NCBI GenBank assembly: GCA_013389115.1
Contig: JACADY010000043.1
Span: 1-64,000, forward strand
Direction of reading: 5' to 3'
Length of the DNA: 64,000 nucleotides
From: Alphaproteobacteria bacterium
Lineage (GTDB): Bacteria > Pseudomonadota > Alphaproteobacteria > Micropepsales > Micropepsaceae
Position numbers and translations under genes: made by a program
The notes under the pieces: generated by a model
Seen by the model: the letters and a program-made list of their open reading frames with translations, nothing else
Databases searched by the model: none
Told to the model about the DNA's origin: nothing
Shown: piece after piece, positions 1 through 7,406 of the stretch
How positions within the stretch are numbered: position 1 is the stretch's first letter
Layout of the letters: each line of letters opens with the position of its first letter

Positions 1-78
1 CCCCCCCCCCCATGACAGGTGGAAATCAACTCCCATGGCATGGCCCGCGAAGGCGGGCCATCCACCTTTGACAATCCG

Positions 79-164
79 CCTCACCCTTCGAGGCTCGCAA
101 GCGCTCGCACCTCAGGATGAGGACCCATGCAAGTACCTCACCCTTTGAGGGCCGCGAAGGGTGA
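79..164. repeat. Intergenic palindromic repeats (CCTCA...TGAGG type)
   Basis: Two hairpin-forming units lie between the window edge and the first gene. The first (79-122) has arms of the form CCTCACCC...GGATGAGG around a GC-rich centre. The second (138-164) pairs TCACCCTT with AAGGGTGA. The same CCTCATCC/GGATGAGG design recurs at 3559-3603, which suggests a dispersed extragenic palindromic family. The window itself opens with a run of 12 C. Nothing coding is supported in bases 1-181. Confidence 0.6.
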
Positions 165-181
165 TGATCCCCGGGCGTCGC

Positions 182-817
182 TCACTTCACGGCCGCCGTC
201 GCCGTCGCCAGGCGGTGCTCGGCCCTCGCCTTGAGGGCAGGGTCGGCGATGGTCTCGATCGCCGCCGTCGCCATCGCCAGATGCTTTTTCGCCTCTGCAA
301 CCTTGCCGCGCTTGGCCTCCAACTCGGCCCAATAGCTCAGCACCTGGACTTCGCCCTCGCCATGGCCGATGCGGTGATAGACGCTCAAGGCTTCGCGCAG
401 CCAACGATAGGCCTTGTCCCAGGCGCTCGCCCTTGCTTCGTGCCTTGCGCGCAGCATGAGGACGCGGGCCTCCTCATCATAGAGGTTCGCCCGTTGCAGC
501 ATGTCGCGGCTGCGCTGATAGGCGAGGTCGGCCTTGGCGCGGTCCTTCATGTTCTCAAGCAGCAAGGTTATGACCTTTTGCACCATGGCGGCGCGCTTGC
601 GATCGGGGGCACGAATGAAGGCGATAAAGGCCTCCTGGAACTGATCGACCGCGTTGCCGGCATTGCCCTGCTGAATGAGATTGAGGCCCGCCAGCATCTT
701 CATGTGGGCCTCTTTGACGAACGGCGATGCGCTTTCCGCCTCGGGAGTCAGATCGTCGGCGCCGTCATCTAGGTGGTCACCGCCCAGCTTGAGCATGGTC
801 ATCAATTGCTTGAGCAC
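182..817 (-). CDS. TPR-like helical protein of unknown function
   Basis: This 211-residue protein starts at a GTG (817) with an AAGGG-type ribosome-binding site about 9 nt upstream. It is almost entirely helical by composition, rich in Ala, Leu, Glu, Arg and Lys. It contains paired-helix units with the alternating small/aromatic pattern of tetratricopeptide repeats, for example around residues 85-125 (AKADLAYQRSRDML) and 125-165 (WDKAYRWLREALSVY). There is no signal peptide or membrane segment, so a cytoplasmic scaffold role is likely. It is divergent from the thiolase gene with about 150 bp between them. I do not recognise a specific family, and the TPR assignment is an inference from the repeat pattern. 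Confidence 0.6.
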   Translation of the reverse strand: MLKQLMTMLKLGGDHLDDGADDLTPEAESASPFVKEAHMKMLAGLNLIQQGNAGNAVDQFQEAFIAFIRAPDRKRAAMVQKVITLLLENMKDRAKADLAYQRSRDMLQRANLYDEEARVLMLRARHEARASAWDKAYRWLREALSVYHRIGHGEGEVQVLSYWAELEAKRGKVAEAKKHLAMATAAIETIADPALKARAEHRLATATAAVK

Positions 818-969
818 GTGAGTAAACCCTTACGCGTGTTGGACTTGCCCAAAAAAATGAATTTGAGCCTTGCACAAGGGCTTTAAGGGGGGGTGAAATT
901 GCGCATAAGGCCTCGCGCAAAGCCCATGTCGCGGACCAAAGACCACAAACAAATCTGGGGTTGAGACCG

Positions 970-2151
970 ATGAGCAAGGAATTCGTCACCATTCTTTCAG
1001 GCATGCGCACGCCGATGGGGAGCTTTCAGGGCGAGTTGTCCGGCCTCTTCGCGCCGCAACTGGGCGCGGCCGCCATCCGCGCGGCGGTTGCACGGGCGGG
1101 GATCGCGCCCGAGGCGGTCGATGAAGCCTATATGGGGAATGTGCTTGCCGCCGGGGTCGGCCAGGCGCCGGCGCGCCAGGCCTCGCGCAAGGGCGGGCTG
1201 CCCGACAGGGTTCCGTGCACGACCGTTTCCAAAGTCTGCGGCTCGGGCATGAAGGCCGTCATGCTGGCCGCGCAGCAAGTGGCGGCGGGGGATGTCGGCG
1301 TCGCGGTTGCGGGCGGCATGGAGAGCATGACGAACGCGCCCTATTTGCTGCCCAAGGCTCGGGGCGGCCTTCGCCTTGGCCATGGCGAGATCAAGGACCA
1401 CATGTTTCTCGACGGGCTTGAGGATGCCGATGAGGGGCGACTCATGGGCACTTATGCGGAGGATACCGCGCGGCACTTTCAGCTCACCCGCGAGGCACAG
1501 GATGCCTATGCGGTCGAATCCTTAAGGCGGGCTCAGCGCGCGCAAGGGGAGGGTGCGTTCGTTGCCGAGATCGTTCCCGTCTCGGTGAAGGGAAAGGGCG
1601 GCGAGGCGGAGGTCATCGTCGATGAGCAGCCCCGTACCGCGAGAGCCGAGAAGATCCCGACGCTGAAACCCGCCTTTGCCAAGGACGGCACGGTGACGGC
1701 GGCCAATTCCTCGTCCATCTCGGATGGCGCGGCGGCGCTGGTGCTGGCCAGCGTCGATGCAGCCGAAAAGCTCGGCGTTGCGCCTATCGCGCGCATCGTG
1801 GCCCAGGCGAGCCATGCGGCCGAACCGCGCTGGTTCACCACCGCGCCCGTCAGCGCCATCGACAAGGTGCTGGAGCGCGCCGGCTGGAAGGCCTCGCAGG
1901 TCGATCTCTACGAGATCAACGAAGCCTTCGCCAATGTCGCCATGATCGCGATGAAGGAGCATTCGCTGCCGCATGACATCGTCAATGTGAATGGCGGCGC
2001 GTGCGCGCTCGGCCACCCCATCGGCGCCTCGGGGGCACGGATCATCGTCACGCTCGTCCATGCGCTGAAGGCGCGCGGGCTCAAGCGCGGGGTGGCCTCG
2101 CTCTGCATCGGGGGCGGAGAGGCGACAGCGCTGGCGGTGGAGTTGATCTAG
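970..2151 (+). CDS. Acetyl-CoA C-acetyltransferase (thiolase)
   Basis: This 393-residue type II thiolase condenses or cleaves acyl-CoA units (acetoacetyl-CoA to two acetyl-CoA, or the reverse for polyester synthesis). All three catalytic landmarks are present at canonical spacing: Cys90 in VSKVCGSGMK, His349 in GGACALGHPIG and Cys379 in SLCIGGGEA. An in-frame TTG lies 9 nt upstream (961). The ATG at 970 is preferred because it puts the nucleophile at the usual residue 89-90 and has CTGGGG about 9 nt upstream. The gene ends 40 bp from a convergent gene. It could serve leucine or fatty-acid catabolism, or PHB synthesis given the phasin at 18.2 kb. The sequence alone does not decide between phaA-like and atoB-like use. 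Confidence 0.95.
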   Translation: MSKEFVTILSGMRTPMGSFQGELSGLFAPQLGAAAIRAAVARAGIAPEAVDEAYMGNVLAAGVGQAPARQASRKGGLPDRVPCTTVSKVCGSGMKAVMLAAQQVAAGDVGVAVAGGMESMTNAPYLLPKARGGLRLGHGEIKDHMFLDGLEDADEGRLMGTYAEDTARHFQLTREAQDAYAVESLRRAQRAQGEGAFVAEIVPVSVKGKGGEAEVIVDEQPRTARAEKIPTLKPAFAKDGTVTAANSSSISDGAAALVLASVDAAEKLGVAPIARIVAQASHAAEPRWFTTAPVSAIDKVLERAGWKASQVDLYEINEAFANVAMIAMKEHSLPHDIVNVNGGACALGHPIGASGARIIVTLVHALKARGLKRGVASLCIGGGEATALAVELI

Positions 2152-2191
2152 GAACCCGGCCGCTCCGCCGCATCGGCAAGGTTGCCTACCC

Positions 2192-2599
2192 TTACGGTTT
2201 CGTGCCGAGGCCCAGCATGATCTTCTCGGCCAGGGCCTGCAGCCCGTTCATCGGGCGGATCAGGACCTCGATCGCCGTCATGCGCCCATCCTCGCCAAGG
2301 ACGATGCGGTCGATCCCTTTCAACTTCTTGTCGTCGATACGGGCCTCGAACTCGAGCAACAGCACAGGCTCGTCGATCCACTCCTTGGTGTAGTGGAAAT
2401 CCTCAAAATGCCGCGTGACCTGCTCAAGGATCGCCATCACATAGGCGCGCGGTCCCTTGGGCTTCCAGAACATGGGCGAGGCGATAATCGCATCCTCGGC
2501 GACGAAAGGCTCGAGCAAGCGGACATCGCGGGCGCGAATCATTTCATGCCAGCGCTCGAGAAAGGCGGCTGCCTGCGGAGAAAGGACAGGTTTGGTCAT
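2192..2599 (-). CDS. NTF2/SnoaL-like fold protein
   Basis: This is a 135-residue protein whose layout fits the cone-shaped NTF2-like superfamily. An N-terminal helix with the WHEMIRARD motif is followed by FVAEDAIIASPMFWKPK, then alternating strands ending in RMTAIEVLIRPMNGLQAL. Members are either small enzymes (isomerases, dehydratases) or ligand-binding domains. No catalytic residue can be assigned with confidence. Translation is taken from ATG 2599, because the open frame upstream (to 2662) runs into the divergent promoter region. It is divergent from the siderophore-interacting gene and convergent with the thiolase. Confidence 0.7.
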   Translation of the reverse strand: MTKPVLSPQAAAFLERWHEMIRARDVRLLEPFVAEDAIIASPMFWKPKGPRAYVMAILEQVTRHFEDFHYTKEWIDEPVLLLEFEARIDDKKLKGIDRIVLGEDGRMTAIEVLIRPMNGLQALAEKIMLGLGTKP

Positions 2600-2731
2600 G
2601 GCGCGAAGCTTAGGCGATTCCTCTATGGGTCGGGGGCATATTCGAAGCTTGATGTTCCACATTGGTCATTGTCGATTGCATTTAACTCGCAATTGCATAT
2701 GATCGCGGCGATTGCCAGTCACGGAGTGTCC

Positions 2732-3451
2732 ATGCCCAGCGTTCCAGGATTTCTTGCCGATCTCGTTGAATGGAATTTCGGGACGCCTGTTGGCGTCATC
2801 TCAAACGCACTTCTAGCACCGACGCTTCGGCGTGTGCGTTTCCAATCGCGAGAACTGGCGCGGGCCTATGCGGCGGGCAAAGTTGGGCCTGGGCTCTGGA
2901 CGGTCGAATTCCGCACGGGCCGCAAGGACATGCGGCACTATACGCCTTGCAACTGGGATTTTGACTCTGGCGCCTTCGATGTTCTGTTCTTCCGGCATGG
3001 CGAGGGGCCGGGCCGCGACTGGGCGGACAGGCTTCGCCCAGGGGATGAGGTGCGGGCACTGGGGCCCGGCAGCCGTGTTGCCATCGAGGCTGGGCGCGAC
3101 CATGTCGTCATCGGCGATGAGACGAGCCTTGGCAATGCCCTGGCGGTGATCGCGGGTGCGGGTCGTGCGCGCGTCAGCGGCGTCATCGCCTGCACGGCGC
3201 AGTCGGAGGCCCTTCCTGCGGCGGTGGGCTTGAGCCTTCAGGTTGTCGCGGGTGAAAGCGAGACTGAGCGGGCGCGCCTGGCGATCGCGCAGTTGCAGGC
3301 GAGCGATGTCAACGAGACGGCCAAATACCATCTGACCGGCAGCCGCGAATTGGTGAGCGAGACCGGCCGGTTCCTCATGAAATCCGTCGGCGTGCCCCGG
3401 TCTTCAATTCATCTTCGCGTGCATTGGGATGCGGGAAGACCGGGGCTTTAG
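2732..3451 (+). CDS. Siderophore-interacting protein (FAD-linked ferric-siderophore reductase family)
   Basis: This 239-residue cytoplasmic flavoprotein belongs to the ViuB/YqjH-type SIP family, which reduces ferric siderophores to release iron. The FAD-binding signature R-x-Y-T is present (RHYTPCNWD), followed by the FRHGEGPGRDWADRL segment and LRPGDEVRALGPGS, both typical of the family. The C-terminal half forms the NAD(P)H-binding part, with GDETSLGNALAVI. The start is ATG 2732, which has GGAG 5 nt upstream. An in-frame ATG at 2699 is possible. The family often sits beside siderophore transport genes. Here it stands alone, which suggests stand-alone iron regulation. Confidence 0.85.
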   Translation: MPSVPGFLADLVEWNFGTPVGVISNALLAPTLRRVRFQSRELARAYAAGKVGPGLWTVEFRTGRKDMRHYTPCNWDFDSGAFDVLFFRHGEGPGRDWADRLRPGDEVRALGPGSRVAIEAGRDHVVIGDETSLGNALAVIAGAGRARVSGVIACTAQSEALPAAVGLSLQVVAGESETERARLAIAQLQASDVNETAKYHLTGSRELVSETGRFLMKSVGVPRSSIHLRVHWDAGRPGL

Positions 3452-3499
3452 ATCCTTCGCAGGCGGGCCTTGCGCTTTTCGGGATTCGCCGTCCGGCCA

Positions 3500-3603
3500 C
3501 CCCTCACCCTTCGCGGCTCGCGAAGGCTCGCTCCTCTGGGTGAGGGCTTATGTCTATTCCTCATCCTGAGGTGCACGGCGAAGCCGGGCCTCGAAGGATG
3601 AGG
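3500..3603. repeat. Tandem pair of extragenic palindromes
   Basis: Two hairpins lie back to back between the siderophore-interacting gene and a convergent secreted-protein gene. The first (about 3500-3546) has CCCTCACCC/GGGTGAGGG arms. The second (3559-3603) has CCTCATCC/GGATGAGG arms around GGTGCACGGCGAAGCCGGGC. They match the unit at 79-122 in arm sequence. In this position they could also terminate transcription from both sides. The rest of 3452-3694 shows no gene. Confidence 0.6.
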
Positions 3604-3694
3604 CGCGGGGAGAATGACGGATAGGATGGATGGCCCGGTCGACGCCGGGCCATGACATGACAGTTAAGGGGACCCCTCGCCCTTCGCGGGCGGC

Positions 3695-4108
3695 CTATTG
3701 CAGCAGATCCTTCGGCAGGCAGACGATGGCGTCGTCCAGGATCTTTGAGTTCGTACGGTATTTGGCGACATAGGCTTCCCACGCCGCATCGCCACGCGGC
3801 AGGCCCGCATCCTGCGGCGGATTCACATGGAAGCTGAGGAACTGATCGGGGACGCTTGCGAGCACGCCCGTGTCACGGTCGCGCTTCATGACCGGCATGA
3901 TCACGATCTTGTTCGTCGTGACGCCGTTGGCGCGGTACCAGGCTTCGTGTTCCTTCGCCGCTTCCATAAAGCCCTGGGGCGTGCCGCCCTCGATGATCTG
4001 GGACTTGCGAATCGTTGCGATGACCCCATCGCACGGGACTTCTTGTTGCGCCGCAGCAGAGCCAATCAGAGCAAAGCTCAAGGCCAGAACGGTCAGCAGT
4101 CGGATCAT
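3695..4108 (-). CDS. Secreted protein of unknown function
   Basis: This is a 137-residue protein with a clear Sec signal peptide: MIRL, a hydrophobic stretch to about residue 20 ([13 protein letters not shown]), and a predicted signal-peptidase I cut after AAA. The mature part has two cysteines (in EVPCDGVIA and AIVCLPKDL) that could form one disulfide in the periplasm. The start at ATG 4108 is preceded by GGGGG at good spacing. A longer open frame upstream runs through a polypurine tract and is not used. The gene is divergent from mccB. I do not recognise the family. Confidence 0.7.
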   Translation of the reverse strand: MIRLLTVLALSFALIGSAAAQQEVPCDGVIATIRKSQIIEGGTPQGFMEAAKEHEAWYRANGVTTNKIVIMPVMKRDRDTGVLASVPDQFLSFHVNPPQDAGLPRGDAAWEAYVAKYRTNSKILDDAIVCLPKDLLQ

Positions 4109-4210
4109 GGAATTCCCCCGTTGAAAGCGCGAAACTACACCGCTTCCATGACGTCTGCGCCTGTGCAAGCGTGCCACGGCGCCAACAAAAGAAGTTTCGC
4201 TTCGAGCCGT

Positions 4211-4255
4211 CCTTCCTCCCTCCTTCCTTCCTCCTTCCTCCTTCCTCCCTCCTTC
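4211..4255. repeat. 45-nt uninterrupted homopyrimidine tract (CCTTCCT-type repeats)
   Basis: The plus strand from 4211 to 4255 contains only C and T, built from imperfect CCTTCCT/CCTCCTT units. The minus strand is correspondingly pure purine with many GGAGG-like motifs. The tract lies 9 bp upstream of the mccB start codon and about 100 bp upstream of the divergent secreted-protein gene. Tracts like this are prone to slipped-strand length change and can adopt triplex (H-DNA) structures. Confidence 0.9.
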
Positions 4256-4264
4256 GGTGCCGCC

Positions 4265-5872
4265 ATGCCTGTCCTTGCCAGTTCCGTTTCGACCCGCGAT
4301 GCCCGCTTCAAGGACAATGCGGCTGCCATGGCCGCGCTCGTTGCAGAGCTGCGCGGGCGGCTCGATGCGGCGGCGCTGGGGGGCGATGAGCGCAGCCGCA
4401 AGCGGCATGTCGACCGCGGCAAGCTGTTGCCGCGCGAACGGGTGCGGGGGCTGATCGATCCGGGCTCGCCCTTCCTCGAACTCTCACCGCTGGCGGCCTT
4501 CGGGCTTTATGAGGGCGATATTCACGCCGCTTCGATCATCACCGGCATCGGACGCATCGAGGGGCAGGAATGCATGATCGTCAGCAACGACGCGACGATC
4601 AAAGGCGGCACCTATTACCCCATCACGGTCAAAAAGCACCTGCGCGCGCAGGAGATCGCGGCGGAGAACAACCTGCCTTGCGTCTATCTCGTCGATTCGG
4701 GTGGCGCGAACCTGCCGAACCAGGCCGAAATCTTCCCCGACCGGGAGCATTTCGGGCGCATCTTCTATAATCAGGCGCGCATGTCGGCGGCCGGCATTCC
4801 CCAGATCGCGGTCGTCATGGGCTCCTGCACGGCGGGCGGCGCCTATGTGCCGGCGATGTCGGATGAGACGGTCATCGTGCGCAATCAGGGCACGATCTTT
4901 CTTGGCGGGCCGCCGCTCGTCAAAGCGGCGACGGGCGAGATCGTGACGGCGGAGGAGCTTGGCGGCGCCGATGTCCATTGCCGCCAATCGGGTGTGACCG
5001 ATCACTACGCCATGGATGACGTCCATGCGCTGGCCATCGCGCGGCGCATCGTCTCGCATCTGAACCGGCAACGGCCGCAGACGCTCACCCTTCGATCGCC
5101 GTGCGAGCCGGTGCTCGATCCGAGCGAGATCGACGGGATCGTGCCGCAATCGCTCGCAACCCAGTACGACGTGCGCGAGGTGATCGGCCGGCTCGTCGAT
5201 GGCTCGGAGTTCGATGAGTTCAAGCGGCTCTATGGCCCGACCATCGTCACGGGTTTTGCCCATCTATGGGGCATGCCCATCGGCATCGTTGCCAATAACG
5301 GTATTCTCTTTTCAGAAAGCGCGCTTAAGGCCGCGCACTTCATCGAGCTATGCGCTCAGCGTGGTATCCCATTGCTATTCCTCCAGAATATTTCCGGGTT
5401 CATGGTGGGGCGGAAATATGAAAGCGGCGGGATCGCCAAGGACGGCGCCAAGATGGTGACGGCGGTTGCCTGCGCGCAGGTGCCGAAGCTCACGCTCATC
5501 ATCGGCGGCTCGTTCGGGGCCGGCAATTACGGCATGTGCGGTCGCGCCTACGGTCCGCGATTCCTGTTCGCCTGGCCGAATTCCCGCATCTCGGTCATGG
5601 GCGGCGAACAGGCGGCGAGCGTGCTTGCCACGGTGCGGCGCGAGGGATTGGAGGGGCGGGGCGAGCACTGGTCGCGCGAGGAGGAAGAGGCGTTCAAGGC
5701 GCTGATCCGGGCACGCTATAAGGAAGAGGGCAGCCCCTATTTCGCGACCGCGCGGCTATGGGACGACGGCATCATCGCGCCTAACGAAACGCGCCGAGTG
5801 CTCGGCCTTGCGTTGTCGGCCTGCCTCAATGCGCCAATTTCGCAAACGCGGTTCGGCGTTTTCCGGATGTAG
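4265..5872 (+). CDS. mccB: Methylcrotonyl-CoA carboxylase beta (carboxyltransferase) subunit
   Basis: This is a 535-residue carboxyltransferase that moves CO2 from carboxybiotin to 3-methylcrotonyl-CoA in leucine breakdown. It shows the N-terminal ClpP/crotonase-fold half with [14 protein letters not shown] and [18 protein letters not shown]. The C-terminal half contains [15 protein letters not shown] and [16 protein letters not shown], the oxyanion-type glycine loops of this family. Length and start match the MCC beta family rather than propionyl-CoA carboxylase. No good Shine-Dalgarno precedes ATG 4265, because the preceding bases are the pyrimidine tract. In-frame upstream ATGs exist but would add low-complexity sequence. 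Its partner alpha subunit is at 7407-9422. Confidence 0.93.
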   Translation: MPVLASSVSTRDARFKDNAAAMAALVAELRGRLDAAALGGDERSRKRHVDRGKLLPRERVRGLIDPGSPFLELSPLAAFGLYEGDIHAASIITGIGRIEGQECMIVSNDATIKGGTYYPITVKKHLRAQEIAAENNLPCVYLVDSGGANLPNQAEIFPDREHFGRIFYNQARMSAAGIPQIAVVMGSCTAGGAYVPAMSDETVIVRNQGTIFLGGPPLVKAATGEIVTAEELGGADVHCRQSGVTDHYAMDDVHALAIARRIVSHLNRQRPQTLTLRSPCEPVLDPSEIDGIVPQSLATQYDVREVIGRLVDGSEFDEFKRLYGPTIVTGFAHLWGMPIGIVANNGILFSESALKAAHFIELCAQRGIPLLFLQNISGFMVGRKYESGGIAKDGAKMVTAVACAQVPKLTLIIGGSFGAGNYGMCGRAYGPRFLFAWPNSRISVMGGEQAASVLATVRREGLEGRGEHWSREEEEAFKALIRARYKEEGSPYFATARLWDDGIIAPNETRRVLGLALSACLNAPISQTRFGVFRM

Positions 5873-5965
5873 CCAAAGACTAAAGGGTGAATGGCCCGCA
5901 AATCTGAGTTAAGATTTAATCTCAGGAGCGGCGTGCGTTGAACTGGTGCCGTTGTGCCGCTCTTT

Positions 5966-6028
5966 CTCTTTTGGATTGTCGCAACGCATGGCGGACAAAC
6001 GGAGCCCGTTCTTCCGCACGTTGCCTTG
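5966..6028. repeat. Extragenic inverted repeat (ATTGTCGCAACG...CGCACGTTGC)
   Basis: Arms ATTGTCGCAACG (5977-5986 region) and CACGTTGC (to about 6024) can pair across a roughly 35-nt centre. A close relative lies at 60838-60918, sharing TATTGTCGCAACG at one end and GCACGTTGCTC at the other. This is a second dispersed repeat family, distinct from the CCTCATCC palindromes. Confidence 0.5.
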
Positions 6029-6071
6029 ATGCCGCCGGACTTGCCGGCGCGACCGAATTGGGAGAACTGCC

Positions 6072-6431
6072 ATGGAATATCTCGAGAGAGCCTGGGCGTT
6101 CATCTTGGACGCGGCCAATCAAGTCCTTCTCTATGTTCAGCAGGGGTTTGGTGAGCTGAATTGGACGCTTCCGCTGCTCATCGCGATCTGGTTTGCCTAT
6201 AATCTCGGCGAGTATAGGAAGGTCCTCAATGCCGCGGTCGGTGCGACGCTCGTCTTCATGCTGCTGACGATCCTGCCGCTGCGCCGGGGTGAGGAACTCC
6301 AGCTTCCCAGCAACCTTGTCTATCGCGATTTCTGGATCGAGCTCTTCACGGTGTTCCTTGCTTTCACGCTGCTCATCCTCTTCTTCTATACGATCAAGAA
6401 GACCGTGCTGCGCGGCGGCGGCGGGCACTGA
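6072..6431 (+). CDS. Small integral membrane protein in the leucine-degradation cluster
   Basis: This is a 119-residue protein with an amphipathic N-terminus and three hydrophobic segments: about residues 30-50 (WTLPLLIAIWFAYNL), 55-75 (AAVGATLVFMLLTILPL) and 90-112 (FWIELFTVFLAFTLLILFF). It ends in a basic, Gly-rich tail. Translation starts at ATG 6072 after GGGAGAACTGCC, a good ribosome-binding site. It sits between the two MCC subunit genes but has no known role in leucine catabolism. I do not recognise the family. A membrane-anchoring or stress role would be speculation. Confidence 0.65.
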   Translation: MEYLERAWAFILDAANQVLLYVQQGFGELNWTLPLLIAIWFAYNLGEYRKVLNAAVGATLVFMLLTILPLRRGEELQLPSNLVYRDFWIELFTVFLAFTLLILFFYTIKKTVLRGGGGH

Positions 6432-6611
6432 TCACTGCCTACGCCGACCGCGTGGGGCGTTGCGGCGCCGCTGGGGTGAGGGGCCAACTCCTATACCCCC
6501 CTATCGGCTGAAGGGGCGGTTCCTTGTCCTTGAGGCGTCGCACATGATTTGCGGCGCGCATCTCGCCGAATTGCGGTAATAGCGGTGGCAAATAACCGGG
6601 AGATGCGCCCC

Positions 6612-7406
6612 ATGAACGAACCCGACCCCGTGCTGCTTGATACGACGCGCGAAGGCGTTGCCGTCATCACGCTGAACCGCCCTGAGCTGCACAACGCCTT
6701 CAATCCTGACGTGATCGAGATGCTATCTGACATCTTCGAGGATCTGCGGGGGGCGGACGGCGTGCGTGTGGTGATGATCGCCGGCGAAGGCAAGAGCTTT
6801 TCGGCCGGGGCCGATCTCACCTGGATGCGGGCCGCGGCCGATTACACGCGCGCCGACAATCGCGAGGACGCGGGCGCGCTTGCCGACATGCTGCGCCGGC
6901 TCAACACGCTGCCCCAGCCAACGATCGCGCTTGTTCATGGCCCGGCGATCGCTGGGGGAATGGGGATCGTCTCTGCCTGCGACATCGCCATCGCGACGCG
7001 CCAGGCGCTGTTTGGCCTCTCCGAAGTCCGGCTTGGCATCATCCCGGCCGTGATCTCGCCTTACGTTCTGGAAGCCATCGGGCCGCGCGCGGCAAGGCGC
7101 TATTTCCTTACCGGTGAACGCTTCGATGCCGAGGAGGCCTTTCGTCTCGGCCTCGTGCACGCGGTCGTCGAGGATCGCAATGCCATGGCGGCGGAGGCGG
7201 AAAAGATCGTCGCCGCCATTCTCGATGGCGCGCCTGGCGCCATTCGCGAGGCGAAGGAGCTGATCGAGTATGTCAGCTTTTCGCCCATCGAGGATGTGAT
7301 GGACGAGACCGCCCGCATGATCGCCGACCGACGCAGCACAAGCGAGGCGAAAGAGGGGCTTTCGGCCTTCCTTGAAAAGCGCAAGCCGAGCTGGGCCAAG
7401 GGCTGA
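6612..7406 (+). CDS. Enoyl-CoA hydratase family, probable methylglutaconyl-CoA hydratase
   Basis: This 264-residue crotonase-fold protein probably hydrates 3-methylglutaconyl-CoA to HMG-CoA, the step after methylcrotonyl-CoA carboxylase. Family features include AVITLNRPELHNAFN near the N-terminus, the CoA/oxyanion segment GEGKSFSAGADLTWM, and VHGPAIAGGMGIVSACDIAIA. The glutamate and loop region FGLSEVRLGIIPAVISPYV follows. GGGAG 9 nt upstream selects ATG 6612. The stop codon abuts the start of the MCC alpha gene (TGA then ATG), so the two are translationally coupled. The substrate assignment rests on this context. Generic enoyl-CoA hydratase is the fallback. Confidence 0.9.
   Translation: MNEPDPVLLDTTREGVAVITLNRPELHNAFNPDVIEMLSDIFEDLRGADGVRVVMIAGEGKSFSAGADLTWMRAAADYTRADNREDAGALADMLRRLNTLPQPTIALVHGPAIAGGMGIVSACDIAIATRQALFGLSEVRLGIIPAVISPYVLEAIGPRAARRYFLTGERFDAEEAFRLGLVHAVVEDRNAMAAEAEKIVAAILDGAPGAIREAKELIEYVSFSPIEDVMDETARMIADRRSTSEAKEGLSAFLEKRKPSWAKG

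Noticed and set aside
2393..2731. Extended N-terminus of the siderophore-interacting gene
   Set aside because: It would overlap the divergent NTF2-like gene, while ATG 2732 has a good ribosome-binding site and matches the family start.
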